Below are positions 11,467 to 24,053 of a stretch of DNA of 64,000 nucleotides, piece by piece. A program made the position numbers and the translations under genes. How positions within the stretch are numbered: the stretch's first letter is position 1; the number at the start of each line of letters is the position of its first letter. Origin of the DNA: Heracleum sosnowskyi (lineage: Eukaryota > Streptophyta > Magnoliopsida > Apiales > Apiaceae); assembly GCA_030848705.1 (NCBI GenBank), contig CM061240.1:23951001-24015000 (forward strand). The letters are read 5' to 3'. A model generated the notes under the pieces. The model had not been told where the DNA came from and did no database searches. It saw only the letters and a program-made list of their open reading frames with translations.

Positions 11467-14400
11467 ATGGCGTCTTCATCATTCATGAACAAACAGACTG
11501 TGATTAGTGGTGTTACTTTTTCCACTAATAATTTTGTAGCTATTATAAATCATCAGGAATTACCCAATGAGTTTCACATAATTCAGGATTTTCTAGCTTC
11601 AAGCCCATTGAAGTTTGCTTTAACAGAACCTGCAAGTGTGTCTTTTAAGTCAGTTATGCAGGTGTGGAACTCAGTTACTTTTGATAAAGGGCATTCTGAC
11701 TCAATCTTGATGAGTTTTGAATATGATGGGATTACTCACTATGTGACTCCTGCAATTATGGAGGACGCATTGCAATTACCTGTTCTTGGTGATGCTGTTC
11801 CTGATAATGTGTCAGACTCTACTCTCTTTGAGTTTGTTACAAAATTGGGCTACAATGGTGAAATAAAGAGGTATGGCAACCTCTTCAGGACGAAGCTTAA
11901 GAGGTAATGGAATTTCTTCTTTGATACAATCAGCCGCTGTTTCCTGAACAAGACATCAAATTTTTATGCTCTTCCATCAGGATCTCTCAAAATTGGGTAC
12001 TCTCTTATCCATTCTACAGTGTTTGATTATGGGTCTTTTATCTTAAAAACTTTAAGTGATAGGAAATCAGATAAGTTAGGTTCTGTCTGTTTTCTTCGAT
12101 TTTTACACTTGATATTTAATCACTTATGTCCTAATGTTGTTTTTGAGAATGATGTAGTTCTACCAATCTGTAGAATTACTGAGAATAATATTAAGTCCTT
12201 AGTCAACAGTGATAAGGCAAATGGTTTTATTGGCAATTCCTTTATTCCTGATGAGGTCAGGTTTTTCTTACATCAGAAAATGCCTACTTGTTATGGATTA
12301 CTTTCTAATGCTATGGGGCAAGACCAATCACATCTTGTTCCTAACCCAAGCATTCATCCCAAACAGTCTAAACAGTCAACAGCCACCTCTACTGTCTCTC
12401 AAAAGACTTTAGTTGTAAGATCAAAGAAATCAGCTAGAACTGATGTGTCTGGAAGACAATCAGGTTCAAAGGATTTTTCTTCTACACCACTCACTAAAAA
12501 GAAGTTACAAGGGGGTGTACAAGGGGTTCTGGTGAAGAAGGCTGCTAAGGGTGTTGAGGCTGTTTATGCTAAAAGGAAGTTAGTGATCAGGGATGAGACT
12601 GATTCTGAGGATGATTTACCTATATCCTCTATAATGAATGTGAATAAGGAAGTTGCTGATACTGCTATTGAAGCTGTGGTATAATTATCTACACCATAGA
12701 AGAAAAGGAAATTATCTAAGGGCAGGTATCATATTCCTTTCGAAAAGAAGCAGGATACTGATGTACAGGACATTTCTATTCTTAATGAGCAATCAAATTC
12801 AGCTGCTCAAGCAAATCCTGATGTTAGTATTCCTGATGCTGCACCAAGTCAAGTGGTTACTATTTCAGACTCTCCAGCACAGGACTCTCCAACAAAAAGA
12901 CATGTTGATATTTCATGGGAGAAGTATGGTGCTGCTGCTTCCAATCTTGGGATTAAACATCCAATGGAAAAGCTAAGGAAAGCAGGGGAGTTAGTGTTCT
13001 CTAGACAGAAGAAACTGAAGGGATCAAGCCCACAAGAACCTGGACCTCAAAGTGGTTCAGCAGCTCTTATTGATGATCCAGTCACACAAGAACCACTCAA
13101 TCAAAGTTTGGGTGAAGGCTTAGCAATTGGAATGGTCACACAAGAACCTTTTTCTCAAAGGGAGAATGAAGACATTTTTATTCCAGCCACACAAGAACCA
13201 TCTTCTCAAAGTGAAGATGCAGGCCAAGCTACAGTTTCTGAGAAATTTCCTGACAATGCTCAAGGGATTTCTGGTGCAGATGAAGTTCAAAGATTGGTCG
13301 AGGACGCTGTCAATGAGGGAAGCACACAAGAACCTCCAACTCAAAGTGTTAAAGCAGCTTCAGAACCTCATGCTACACAAGAACCATCAGTAACAAATAC
13401 TGATGCAAGCTTATCAAATCCTGACGGTGTTGCTCCTAATGCTAGTGGTGCTCCTGATGCTGAGCCAATTCTGATACAGCCACTAAGATCACGACCAATG
13501 GACCATCCTATCACAGATTCACAGGATAAACTGAAAGGTATAGCTATTCCTGATCCTGACGTTACTCATGGTACTGCTGGTGATGATTCTGATGATAGTG
13601 ATGATGATAATAACGAAGAGAAGGAACAGCTTGCCAGAGTTTTAAAATCTAGTCTTGGAACTAACTATGGTTCGTCAAGCACCTTCATGACTGGCAAGGC
13701 TACTACTGGAAAAGACTTTAGACAAGACTTTTATGTTCCTTTTGAAGATCCTGCTGAGGCAATTAGACAACATGAATGGAACAATTCATGGTACAAATCT
13801 GCTGATTCTGTGAGCTATCCTTATGCTCTAGATCATGCCTATGATGCAGTGAAATTGATAGAGAATCATTTGAAGGCAACTACTTTGTTATCCAAAAGCC
13901 TCAAAAATGAGATTGATTCTGTCAAAGCTACAACAGATTTGGTTAGGACTGATATATCTAATAATTTTACCAAGGTGCCTACTGCTCGTCAACTACGAAA
14001 AGTGGAATCTAAGGTTAATTCAATCATTGTTGACCAGTCCTCAATCAACAACAGAATTGATACTCTTGATTCTAAGGTAACTGACATTCAAACCTCTCTT
14101 CCCTTAATTTTGAATATATTGTCAAATACTGATGTCAAAAAGGGGGAGAAGGTAAGTCAGACAAAATGTACACCTGATCTAGTATTGAGAAATAATGATG
14201 ATGATGATCATACTGGAAATGATGGTGGTGACAAAATTTTACAAGGAGAAACCTCTGATGCTGCTGTTGTGAAGTCTACAATTCAAACTTCTCAAAGTCA
14301 GTCAACTCATGTTTCTGATTCTGGAGTTAAGACAGTAAGAACATTGGTGCAATCTCAGATCCTGACGGAAGAACAAATCGTGACAGGTGATCAAATCCTG

Positions 14401-15665
14401 ATGCCTGGTCATGAACAAACTCTTGCGACAATTCCTGAAGCTGATGAAGATGTGCTCATAGACAATCCTGAAGATGCATCAAATCTATTCCAGAAGTTCA
14501 CTACAAAAGATGGTAGAATTGTTACTCTCTACCACACTGATAAAAGAGTTCAACAATTATTTGCAAGAAAAGCACTCTCTACAGCAAGTGAAAAATATCA
14601 TGATCTCACACATGAAGAATTCTTAAGTCAACAGAGAGAAATGATGGAAAGCTTTAATAACCCTGCTCCTGCTAGAGGAAGAGGAGGCAGAGGTAGGAGA
14701 GGTGCTAGAAGAGGTTCTTCAACTCAAACAGTGCCTAGACAGACAAGGTCTAGAGGTTTATTAATTGAAGAAATTCCTGAAACTTCACAAAATCTAATAG
14801 ATCATGTTATCAAGGATATCATTGAGAAGGAAGACAAGGAGTTTATTGAAGAAGAACCTGAATTGAGAAGAAGACCAAGACAATTAATTCTCTACAATAC
14901 AAATCAAATTGAAGATTCTAATCCTGATATTGTTCCTGACAATGTTCAAGATCCTGATGAATCTGAAATTCTGCAAGAGATTGAGTTGTTAATCTTGTCT
15001 ACTGTGGTTGATTCTCAAAACAAGGAAGTGGATGAAGAAGAAGAAGCCAGAAGAAGAGAAATCACAAGAACAACAAATAGAGATTTCAATCTCTATGTAC
15101 AAAGGCTTAAACTCTCAAACGAAAGATTGTGGAGAAATCCAAGCAGACGGGAATCTTTACTAGAAAGAAGTTATGCTTTTGAAAAAGAAAAAGATAAGTA
15201 GTGGAAACACATAAGTACACTGAGGTGTAACACACCTATCAATTTTCAGAATGGAGGAATTATAGCAAGTGCTTCAAGTGTTGTTGATTTGTTTGATATG
15301 GTTAGATCAAAAGCACTCTGGCTACGAATGTTTTCAAATCTGAAGCAATTGTCAAGTAATTCAAGAGGAGGTATTGGACATAGGGATGCTGAATATCTGA
15401 ATATGTCTTATGTTGATCCTTACTCCTTGACTGAAATTGGAGGTACTTTAACTTCTGAAAACCTGAAAAATTTATTAGCTGTTGATATAGTTATAGATTG
15501 TCATGATGGTATTGAAAAGAAAGAAAAGCTTCTGTACTTCATGAAAGATGGAAGTGTGAAGATTCTATCCATTCAAGATCTGCTGATGAAAACTACACAG
15601 GAACTGAAATATGTTCACTATCTGTTAAGATGGAAGAATAAAGTGTGCAAAGTGTGGAGTGACAT
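11467..15665 (+). pseudogene. Sirevirus accessory ORF, copy A, part 1
   Basis: One frame stays open apart from in-frame stops at 11905, 12682, 12697 and 15199; there is no frameshift. The N-terminal 250 residues form a compact domain (FVAIINHQELPNEFHI, YDGITHYVTPAIMEDALQLP, WNFFFDT, KIGYSLI, VCFLRFLHLIFN). This aligns with the accessory ORFs of element B and copy C. Next comes a low-complexity region with repeated TQEP.SQS units, an acidic patch (DDSDDSDDDNNEE), a predicted coiled coil, an Arg/Gly patch (ARGRGGRGRRGARRG) and an acidic, Arg-rich tail. No retroviral domain or obvious membrane segment is visible. The position after pol corresponds to the 'env-like' ORF of Sireviruses, but I see no envelope features. 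It breaks off at the insertion of element B and continues at 32280. Confidence 0.75.
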
Positions 15666-16769
15666 TGTAAAGCATAATGTAACATAAGATGTAAAAGAGA
15701 TAACTACAACTCAACAAAGGACAAGACAGACAATAATATTAACAGAAGCACAGGAATCCAGAATCAAAGGAAGAAAAGGTAAACTCAAAAAATCAAAATA
15801 CGTTATGTATTCTTGAAGTCCGTAAACAGGTCACGGAAAGAAGTTCATGAAAATGTTCAAGCCTCAGTGACAGCAAAAGAAACAAGACTTGCAAGACGAC
15901 AGAAGTATGTGAATGATTTAGGGTTAAGTACCACGGGATTCCAGTGATTTAAACGAAGCAACCAGAACGACAAAGGACTTATCAGCAGCACTGAATTGAA
16001 GACATAAAAGAAGAATTGATCAAGTGTTATTCATCTGTGAACCAGACCAGTTGCACTAGGTGACGGCACTTAAAAAGATCAAGTTGTTTTATCGTCTCGG
16101 AAGAAATTGATACAGTCTAAAACTAAGACACCCAGGAGTAATTACTAAAGGACAAAAGTAAAGAAAATGGATTCGATAGTTTTTCATTTGTGAAAACTAT
16201 CGAATGAGTTTAAAAGTAATTAAATGAAAACCAGTTTTACTTTATTTAGTATTCGATAGTTTTGTTTTAAAAACTATCGAATGGTAAATAAAGTAATTCC
16301 ATTCGATGGTTTTTATTTTGATAAAGGTGGATAGTTTTGTTTTGTCTGACAGGTTGATTGAAATTGGACGGCCAAGATTAATTCTTTTAATCTTGGTTCG
16401 ATAGTTTTCAAATGAAGTCTACAATTAATACGAGAGAAGATAGTGTCTTCTTTAGTTAAGGCATTCTACACAAAGACATTACTGAGAGAGAGAACTGAGC
16501 CGGAGAAATTACCAGAGAATTAATAGTGCTCAGAATTTGATCATTATTTTGAATTTGTGTAACCTTAAACTCATTGAAGCTAATCTACGGATTAGAAATT
16601 GTAGCACCCCTCGAGGTTTATATTTATAAAAATATATATTCCCCGAAACTTGATTTGGTTTGGTGTGTTTGATTTCGTTATAGAACTGAAAGATTAATCC
16701 GCGAACGAAATTGAATTATTTGTGAGTATCGTATTCAAACCCCCCTTCTACGATACTTTGGACCTAACA
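15666..16769 (+). repeat. 5' LTR of element B
   Basis: Starts TGTAAAGCAT and ends GGACCTAACA, directly before the primer site. It contains about five exact copies of TCGATAGTTTT (either strand) plus variants, several arranged as inverted pairs around 16166-16400. Confidence 0.95.
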
Positions 16770-16771
16770 AT

Positions 16772-16783
16772 TGGTATCAGAGC
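16772..16783 (+). other. primer binding site, tRNA-iMet
   Basis: TGGTATCAGAGC, two bases after the 5' LTR. It is the standard initiator-Met primer site of plant Ty1/copia elements. Confidence 0.95.
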
Positions 16784-16930
16784 TACTTGATTGATATACA
16801 AATCAGATCCGGTGAATGAGACCAAAATCAAATGTAGCGTGAAAATTCGAAGCAAATTTTTTAACTTTCAAAAAATTTTCATTTAATTGGAATTTCTTGA
16901 ATTTTAAACAATTTGAAATTTTCAGAAACC

Positions 16931-19338
16931 ATGAGTGCTCCAAAGACAACCGCTGGTATTAAAGTTCCCCCGTTTACTAGAGATGATTTCAGTTTGTGGA
17001 AGATGAAGATGCTGTTATTTATCAAGGCATCTAATCCGTTGTATATTGGCATATTAGAGAACGGACTGTTTGTACCAATGAAACCAGTTGGTGAATCTAC
17101 AGCTCCTGATGGTAGCAGGATTCCTTCAGGCACCCAACCTAAAGATATTAGTGAATTTACAGATTCTGACAAAGAACTGATTCGATTGGACACCGGTTTA
17201 ATGTTGATATTGGCGGACTCCGCAGACAAGGAAATGAGCTATCAGTTGATGAACTGTACAAGCGGGAAACATATGTGGGATACCATTAACTTAATAATGG
17301 AAGGAACTGAAGACGTTCAGGAAAACAGATTGGACATCCTGACTTCTCAATATGAAGCGTTTAGGTCCCTGCCAGGAGAAAGTATAACTCAGGTCTTTGA
17401 GAAATATACAAAGTTCCTCAATGAATTGGCAATGAAAGGAAAGACCTATCCACTGAGAGAATCAAACAGGAAGTTCATGATGACGCTGCCCCATCATGTA
17501 GAACACAAGTCATCATCCATTAGGGAAAGAATTGATTTCACAAAGATGCCACTAGAGATCATCTATGGCAAGTTGAAGACCTATGAGATGGAACAGGAAC
17601 AGAGAGTGATAATCTACGGACAGGGGACAGTGGACAGCAAGCACAATGCACTTGTGAGATCAGCAGCACTTGTAGTGGATGAACCAATAACTTCTGAGAT
17701 TCAGGTTCAAACCCCTAGACCTGGAAAGGAGGTGATAATAGAAGCTGAAATGGATTCTGTGAATCTGGATGTTGATGAAAGTGTTTACTACACCCTAGAA
17801 GAGCTTGAGCAAATGGAAGACAAAACCATGGCGTACTTAGCTGCAAAGTTTAGTCATATTCGTCTCAATAGAAACCCTAAGTACAAGTTCAAGGGCTCAA
17901 CCAATAGATTCCAGAAGAGCAAGTATACACCTAGTACAAGCTTTAAGGGAGGCTACAAGACTGGCATGATTGATAGAAGCAAATCAAGATGCTACAACTG
18001 CAATGAGTTAGGGCATTTCGCCACTGAATGCCGGAAGCCTCGTCAAGCAAGAGACATGAAAGATGTCTATGGAAAGAAGGATTCTTATGATGAGTTGAAG
18101 AAGGAGAATGCCAAGCTTAAACAGCAATTAGAGGCATTCTCTGGAAAGCAGAAAGGGAAAGCTTATATAGCAGAGGGAAAGCACTGGGATGATACTGATT
18201 CGGATGAAGAGGATGAATATGTAAATGTTGCTATAATGGCTGACTCTTCAGAGGAATCACCACAATCATCTCAGGTACCTATCTTAACTACAATTGATAT
18301 GTCTAACTCTGAGTACAAGAAAACTGTGCAAGATCTTAGTGTAGAATTCTTTAATGTACACACAAGCATGCTAGCATCAGAAATGGAAAATGCTAAACTA
18401 GTTCTTAAGATTAAAAAGCTAGAATCTAAGAATGAAGAACTAGAGCTTGTAGCTGTAACATTAGAAGATCATAAGAAAAAGAATGCGTACTTAGAGAACA
18501 AGGTCAAGTGTAATGATGAGATAGAGACTATCCTCAGGAAGCAGATTTCAGATCTAGATTTGAAGCTAAATGCTTTTAAGAATTCCGCCCTAATTGCTAA
18601 GGAGATCATTGATACTCAGGCCATAGGGAATAAAACTGCTATAGGATTTGACTATGACAAGAAAGCTGGTAAGAAGATTGTGGAATTCCCTGTGACACCT
18701 TCAGTTGTCAAAAGGAATACTCCACATGTTCTTAAGAATGTTGATTGTCCAGTTTTTGTTAAGCCGTTTCCACCACTCTTTAATGAGGATGACCTTTTTA
18801 TAGCACAAGAATTGCTTGAGGAGGATTTGTTGAAGGAAAAAGAGGTAAAGACTAAGTTGCCTAGGAAATCAGTAAAAAATGAATTGCCTAAACCTGATTT
18901 ACCTAAAACTGAAGTAGGTTCCTTAGTTAGTAATGTTAAAAAGAACAGGAATGGGAAGAAGAAGATTGTTAATCAGGAAATGGTTCCATATTCTCCCATT
19001 GCATCTAGGAAGTTGTGCACTATTTTTAATTCTGCTGGCACCTTACACATGCATGTAAAAAGGTTAAAGTAGAAACTGCTAATACTTCTGAATTGCATAA
19101 CATGTCTGACATGCCTGATCTTCATGAACCCTGTGGAAAGAAAGAGTGTTTGCTATGTAAGTACAACATCATGCATGCTTATTTTAAGTTGATGAATGAA
19201 AGTAGCAATAGCACTGTTAATGTTAAATCCACAGATACTATGAATATCAAACAGGGTAAGACTAAATTGAATGTTACTCCTGTTAAATCATCTAAACCTT
19301 CAGGACCCAAACAATTTTGGGTACCAAAGTCCGCTTAA
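16931..19338 (+). pseudogene. gag polyprotein of element B (one frameshift)
   Basis: The start is the first ATG after the primer site (MSAPKTTAGIKVPPF). The N-terminal 230 residues are the copia gag capsid region, with the motif WKMKMLLFI near the start and YEAFRSLPGESITQVFEKYTKF further on. The zinc knuckle CYNCNELGHFATEC lies near residues 354-367 (C-x2-C-x4-H-x4-C). A long coiled-coil region follows, as usual for the large gag of Sireviruses. The frame closes at 19072 but continues in the next frame from about 19050 to 19338 (KECLLCKYNIMHAYF ... FWVPKSA). A single-base indel near 19050 is the simplest explanation. The product would form the virus-like particle. Confidence 0.9.
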
Positions 19339-19349
19339 TCAATCTGTGA

Positions 19350-22300
19350 TTACAGGGTAAGGTTAAAAGCTCAAAGGTCGTGTGGATTCTAGATAGTGGC
19401 TGTTCTAGACACATGACAGGTGAAGAGTCCCTGCTTACAGAGGTGGTTAAGAAGACCGGCCCGATTGTAACCTTTGGAGATGACAGCAAAGGATTCACTA
19501 CGGGATATGGTAAATTGAAAGCTGGAAATGTCATCATTGAGAACATCTCTCTTGTTAAAGGATTAAAGCACAATCTTCTAAGTATCAGTCAGTTCTATGA
19601 TAAAGGCTACAATGTAGATTTCAGAAAGGACAAGTGCTTGATCACCAACAGGAAGGATGAGAAGCTTACTCTACTGGGAGTGAGAAAAGGAAATTTGTTT
19701 ATAGCTGACTTAAGTTCTACCAGTGAAGGAGAAGTTACATGTTTCTATGCAAAGGCATCTTCAGAACAAAGTTGGCTATGGCACAAGAAGCTCTCACATC
19801 TGAACTTCAAAACTATGAACTCTTTGGTAAAGAGAGAGTTAGTGAGAGGGTTGCCCCTGATGGAATTCAATCAGGAGGGACTATGTGAAGCATGTGAAAA
19901 AGGGAAGTCGAAGAAAGCATCACATGGAAGCAAAGGAATGACAAGCATTACTGAACCATTACAACTGATTCATATGGATTTATTTGGTCCAGTTAATGTT
20001 ATGTCACTTTCAAGGAACAGATATGCATTGGTGATGGTGGATGACTACTCCAAGTACACGTGGGTGTTGTTCATACAAACAAAGGATGAAGCAACACAAC
20101 TAATCATTGATCACATCAAGAAGATAGAAGTGGAAGCTAAGCTACCTATGCGGACAATCAGATCAGACAATGGAACTGAATTCAAGAATGTAGTTCTTAA
20201 TGATTTCTGCTCAGAGAAAAGAATATCAAGACAGTTTTCAGCACCAAGAACTCCTCAACAGAATGGAGTAGTGGAAAGGAAGAACAGGACCTTGGTTGAA
20301 GCAGCAAGGACCATGTTGAGTGAATCAAAACTTCCCATTTACTTTTGGGCTGAAGCAGTGAATACAGCTTGCTACACTCAGAATCGAACCCTGATCAACA
20401 AAGATCATGAAAAGACTCCGTATGAGTTAATGGCCAACAAGAAACCAACACTGAAGTACTTTCATGTGTTTGGTGCAAAGTGCTTTGTACTTAAAGATGG
20501 AGAACATCTTGGCAAGTTTGATGCCAAAGCAGATGAAGGCATTTTTCTAGGCTATTCTCTGGAATCTAAGGCTTTCAGGGTATATGTGATTGAAGATAAG
20601 AAGGTGTTGGAAAGCTTTAATGTAACATTTGACGACACCAAAAGACCAGGCCTGCAAACTGGAGAGAACTCTGAATCCTTGGTATTTGAAAATCTATCAG
20701 GAGATCTCTCTGACAATGAAGAAGTACCTGAAGTTGTTACAGTCATTAATAATAATCATAATGATAATGATTCTGGACAAAGTGGTGACCAAAGTGGAGA
20801 TCCTCAACATTCTACAGGATCCACTAGTCAGTCTTCAGAATCAACAGATCAAACCGTCAACAACTCAGGGGGAGCAGGAGAAGGATCAACTAGTCACACT
20901 CCACAACATCTAGAACAAGGAGAATCATCAAGATCGCATCTGCCAAGACAAAGGGTATGGAATAGAGATCATCCCTTTCACTTGATCATTGGTGATCCAG
21001 ACACGGGAGTGAAAACTAGGAGAACATCACAAAATGAATGTCACTATTCTGGGTTTCTTTCAGAAACAGAACCTAAGAAAGTTGAAGATGCTCTAGATGA
21101 TCCAGATTGGGTGATTGCTATGCAAGAGGAACTCAATCAGTTTGAAAGGCAGAAAGTTTGGAAGCTGGTACCCAGGCCTAAGGGAAAATCTGTTATTGGA
21201 ACACGATAGGTATTCAGAAATAAGTTGGACGAAGATGGCATTGTAACGAGAAACAAAGCCAGACTGGTTGCTAAAGGTTACTCTCAAGAAGAGGGTATAG
21301 ATTATGATGAAACCTATGCACCAGTAGCAAGACTTGAGGCCATCAGAATGTTTCTGGCATTTGCTGCACATTCCAATTACAAGGTATATCAAATGGATGT
21401 GAAGAGTGCTTTTCTGAACGGGGAGTTAGAAGAAGAAGTGTATGTGGAACAACCTCCAGGTTTTGAGGATTCAAAACTGGCAGACTTTGTGTACTTTCTA
21501 TTCAAAGCTCTCTATGGACTCAAACAAGCTCCAAGGACATGGTATGACACTCTCTCTGAATTCTTACTTGAAAATGATTTTACAAGAGGTGTTGTAGACA
21601 AAACTCTCTTTGTCAAAAAGCATAAAAATGATTTGATATTGGTGCAAGTATATGTTGATGACATAATATTTGGTTCTACTAATGATGATCTATGCAAGAG
21701 ATTTGCTAAGTTAATGCAGAGTCGTTATGAAATGAGCATGATGGGTGAATTGTCATTCTTCCTTGGACTGCAAGTATACCAAAGACAAGATGGTATATTC
21801 ATTTGTCAGTCCAAGTACATCAAGGATCTTCTTAAGAAGTATCAAATGGAAGACTCATCTACAGCAAAGACTCCTATGCCAACTGCCACTAAGCTTGATA
21901 AGGATGAAACTGGTAAGAAGGTTGACATCACAGGCTACAGAGGTATGATAGGCTCATTACTTTATCTCACTGCAAGTAGACCAGATATAATGTTTGCAAC
22001 ATGCTTGTGTGCTAGGTTTCTGTCTGATCCTAAAGAATCTCATCTAATAGCTGTTAAGCGAATATTTAGATATCTTAAGGGGACCCCAAATCTTGGAATT
22101 TGGTACCCTAAAGATACAGGATTTGATCTTATTGGATACACAGACTCTGATTTTGCAGGTTGTAAGATTGATCGGAAGAGTACTTCAGGAAGCTGTCAGT
22201 TTCTTGGAAGAAGGTTAGTTTCCTGGTATAGCAAGAAGCAGCATTCAGTTTCCACATCAACAGCTGAGGCTGAATACATTGCTGCTGGAAGCTGTTGTGC

Positions 22301-22598
22301 TCAGATCTTGTGGATGAGAAACCAACTTCGTGACTATGGACTTTTGTTGACAAAGATTCCAATATTTTGCGACAACACAAGTGCCATAGCAATCTCAAAC
22401 AACCCAATGCAACACTCGAGGACAAAGCACATCGACATCAGGTATCATTTTATCCGAGAGCATGTCATGAATGGAACTGTGGAGTTACATTTTGTACCCA
22501 CATAGGATCAAATTGCAGACATCTTTACAAAACCGCTTGATGAATCCACTTTCAATAAGCTGGTTGGTGAACTTGGGATGTTAAATCTTTCTAATTGA
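19350..22598 (+). pseudogene. pol polyprotein of element B: protease, integrase, RT, RNase H (two nonsense codons)
   Basis: About 1,083 codons in one frame. The domains are: protease at the start (WILDSGCSRHMTG); the GAG-pre-integrase zinc region (WHKKLSHL ... CEACEKGK); the integrase core with its D, D and E in HMDLFG, RSDNGTEF and NGVVERKNR; and an integrase-RT spacer with AGGGGGAG at 20867-20874. Reverse transcriptase follows (QMDVKSAFLNGEL, YVDDIIFGS near 21652), then RNase H (YTDSDFAGCKIDRKSTSG, AEAEYIAAGSC). A TAG at 21207-21209 replaces the Trp expected before VFRNK. A TAG at 22503-22505 sits where relatives have Gln (FVPT-DQ). The true end is TGA at 22596-22598. The order protease-integrase-RT identifies Ty1/copia. 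All catalytic motifs are visible but the stops make this copy defective. Confidence 0.95.
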
Positions 22599-24053
22599 TT
22601 TTGATTAGAAGTCAGTAACTGCAGATAGTCCTAGTAAATACATGAGTTTAAGAATTTCTATATCCTTAGGACTCGTGAGTTTATTTTCTGGAGCAATTCT
22701 CGTAGTTAGGATTATTGTACTAATTGTATGTCATAATTATGGATGATATATCTTCTGGCATTTAATTAGTTATTAATTCTAAAATTATTTAGGTGCTAAT
22801 ATTTGTTCTAAATATTTTAGCATCTATTTAATTTGAATTAATTTGCTTTGTTTTTAACATTGTAGATTAACGCAGCATAATTCATTAGATTTTAATTGGT
22901 TAATATCACTCAATGATATTTAATTGATTTTATTCTAAGAAAATTGTGAATTTTCTGTTAAGAATTGATTTTGGTAAATTTGAAAAGATTTATTAGAATT
23001 AAAACTAGACAGGAAATAAAAGTTTCTGATTCCTAAAATAAGAACAGGTTTTGGAAATTGGAAAAGAAGCAAAAATTTTGAATTTTTAGGAAATTCGATA
23101 GTTTTTCAAGTACATAGATAAATCTATCGAATTTAATTTTCGATAGTTTTTGAAAAGGAAAAGAAAATCTATCGAAAACATTTCTCGATAGTTTTTGAAA
23201 TTGAATTGAAAATATATCGAAAGGAATTTACTTAATTCAATATTTAAATTCTCGATAGATTTTGGAATTCAAGTGGAAAAGCATCGAAGTCAATTTGATT
23301 TAATTTAATGATAAAATTCTCGATAGTTTTTCCAATATAGTTCGATAGTTTTTGGTTTAAAACAGAAAAAAATGTTTCGATAGTTTTTCAGAAAGTCTAT
23401 TTAAATTCCAGATTTTAAACACTTCGATAGTTTTTCAAAAACTATCGAAGTGCTTTTGACTTTAGTGCCCCTCTGAAAAAACTATCGAAGGTACAAATGA
23501 AAACTATCGAACAAGAATTGACAAAATTGCCCCTGCAGTTTCAGGAAGTATAAATACTTTGCCTTCGAAGTTTTCTCTTCATTTTCAGATCTAAAAGAAG
23601 CTAAGGTCGTGCATAATACTTACATTATATATACATACACAAACAACCATCCCCATCGATACTTTTCTTCAAGAATAACCGAGTAAAACCTCAAAAAGAG
23701 ACTATTCTTTCACTGTTAATTGTTTTTAACCGTGAAGTTTGATTCCTTTTGTGTTTCTGGAAAAGAAAAGGAAAGAAAACTATCGAACTTGAACATTTGA
23801 CCTTATAGAAGTGTTATCAGGATTGTTCTTTAGAAATTAATTGTCAATCAATTGATTTCTTTGGATTTGAGTGCATATTCAGATTTAACAAATTAGGGTT
23901 GTAATTTGAGTTCTGTGTGGGTTGAGTTTGTGTTCTTAAGTGATTAAAAAGGGGTATTTTTGTTAAGTTTGATTAATTAGTGATAATTAATTAAATTTAA
24001 GTGGAAATTTAGTTTTGGTTTAAAAAATTAATTTTCTGGAAATTTGAAACAAA
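22599..24053 (+). promoter_or_regulatory. motif-array leader upstream of the accessory ORF of element B
   Basis: This 1.45-kb noncoding stretch separates pol from the accessory ORF. Between 23096 and 23790 it has about eleven exact copies of CGATAGTTTT on either strand, plus variants such as AAATCTATCGAA. Two copies form a perfect inverted repeat with 16-bp arms and one central base (23420-23435 and 23437-23452). The same motif occurs in both LTRs. A TATAAATA box at 23549-23556 follows the array, about 500 bases before the ATG. A telo-box-like TTAGGGTT lies near 23893. I infer an internal promoter whose upstream region is the array. Confidence 0.6.
23549..23556 (+). promoter_or_regulatory. 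candidate internal TATA box of element B
   Basis: TATAAATA in a locally GC-richer context, just downstream of the motif array and followed by a CT-rich, 5' UTR-like stretch. It could start a separate mRNA for the accessory ORF at 24054. Support is motif and position only. Confidence 0.45.
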
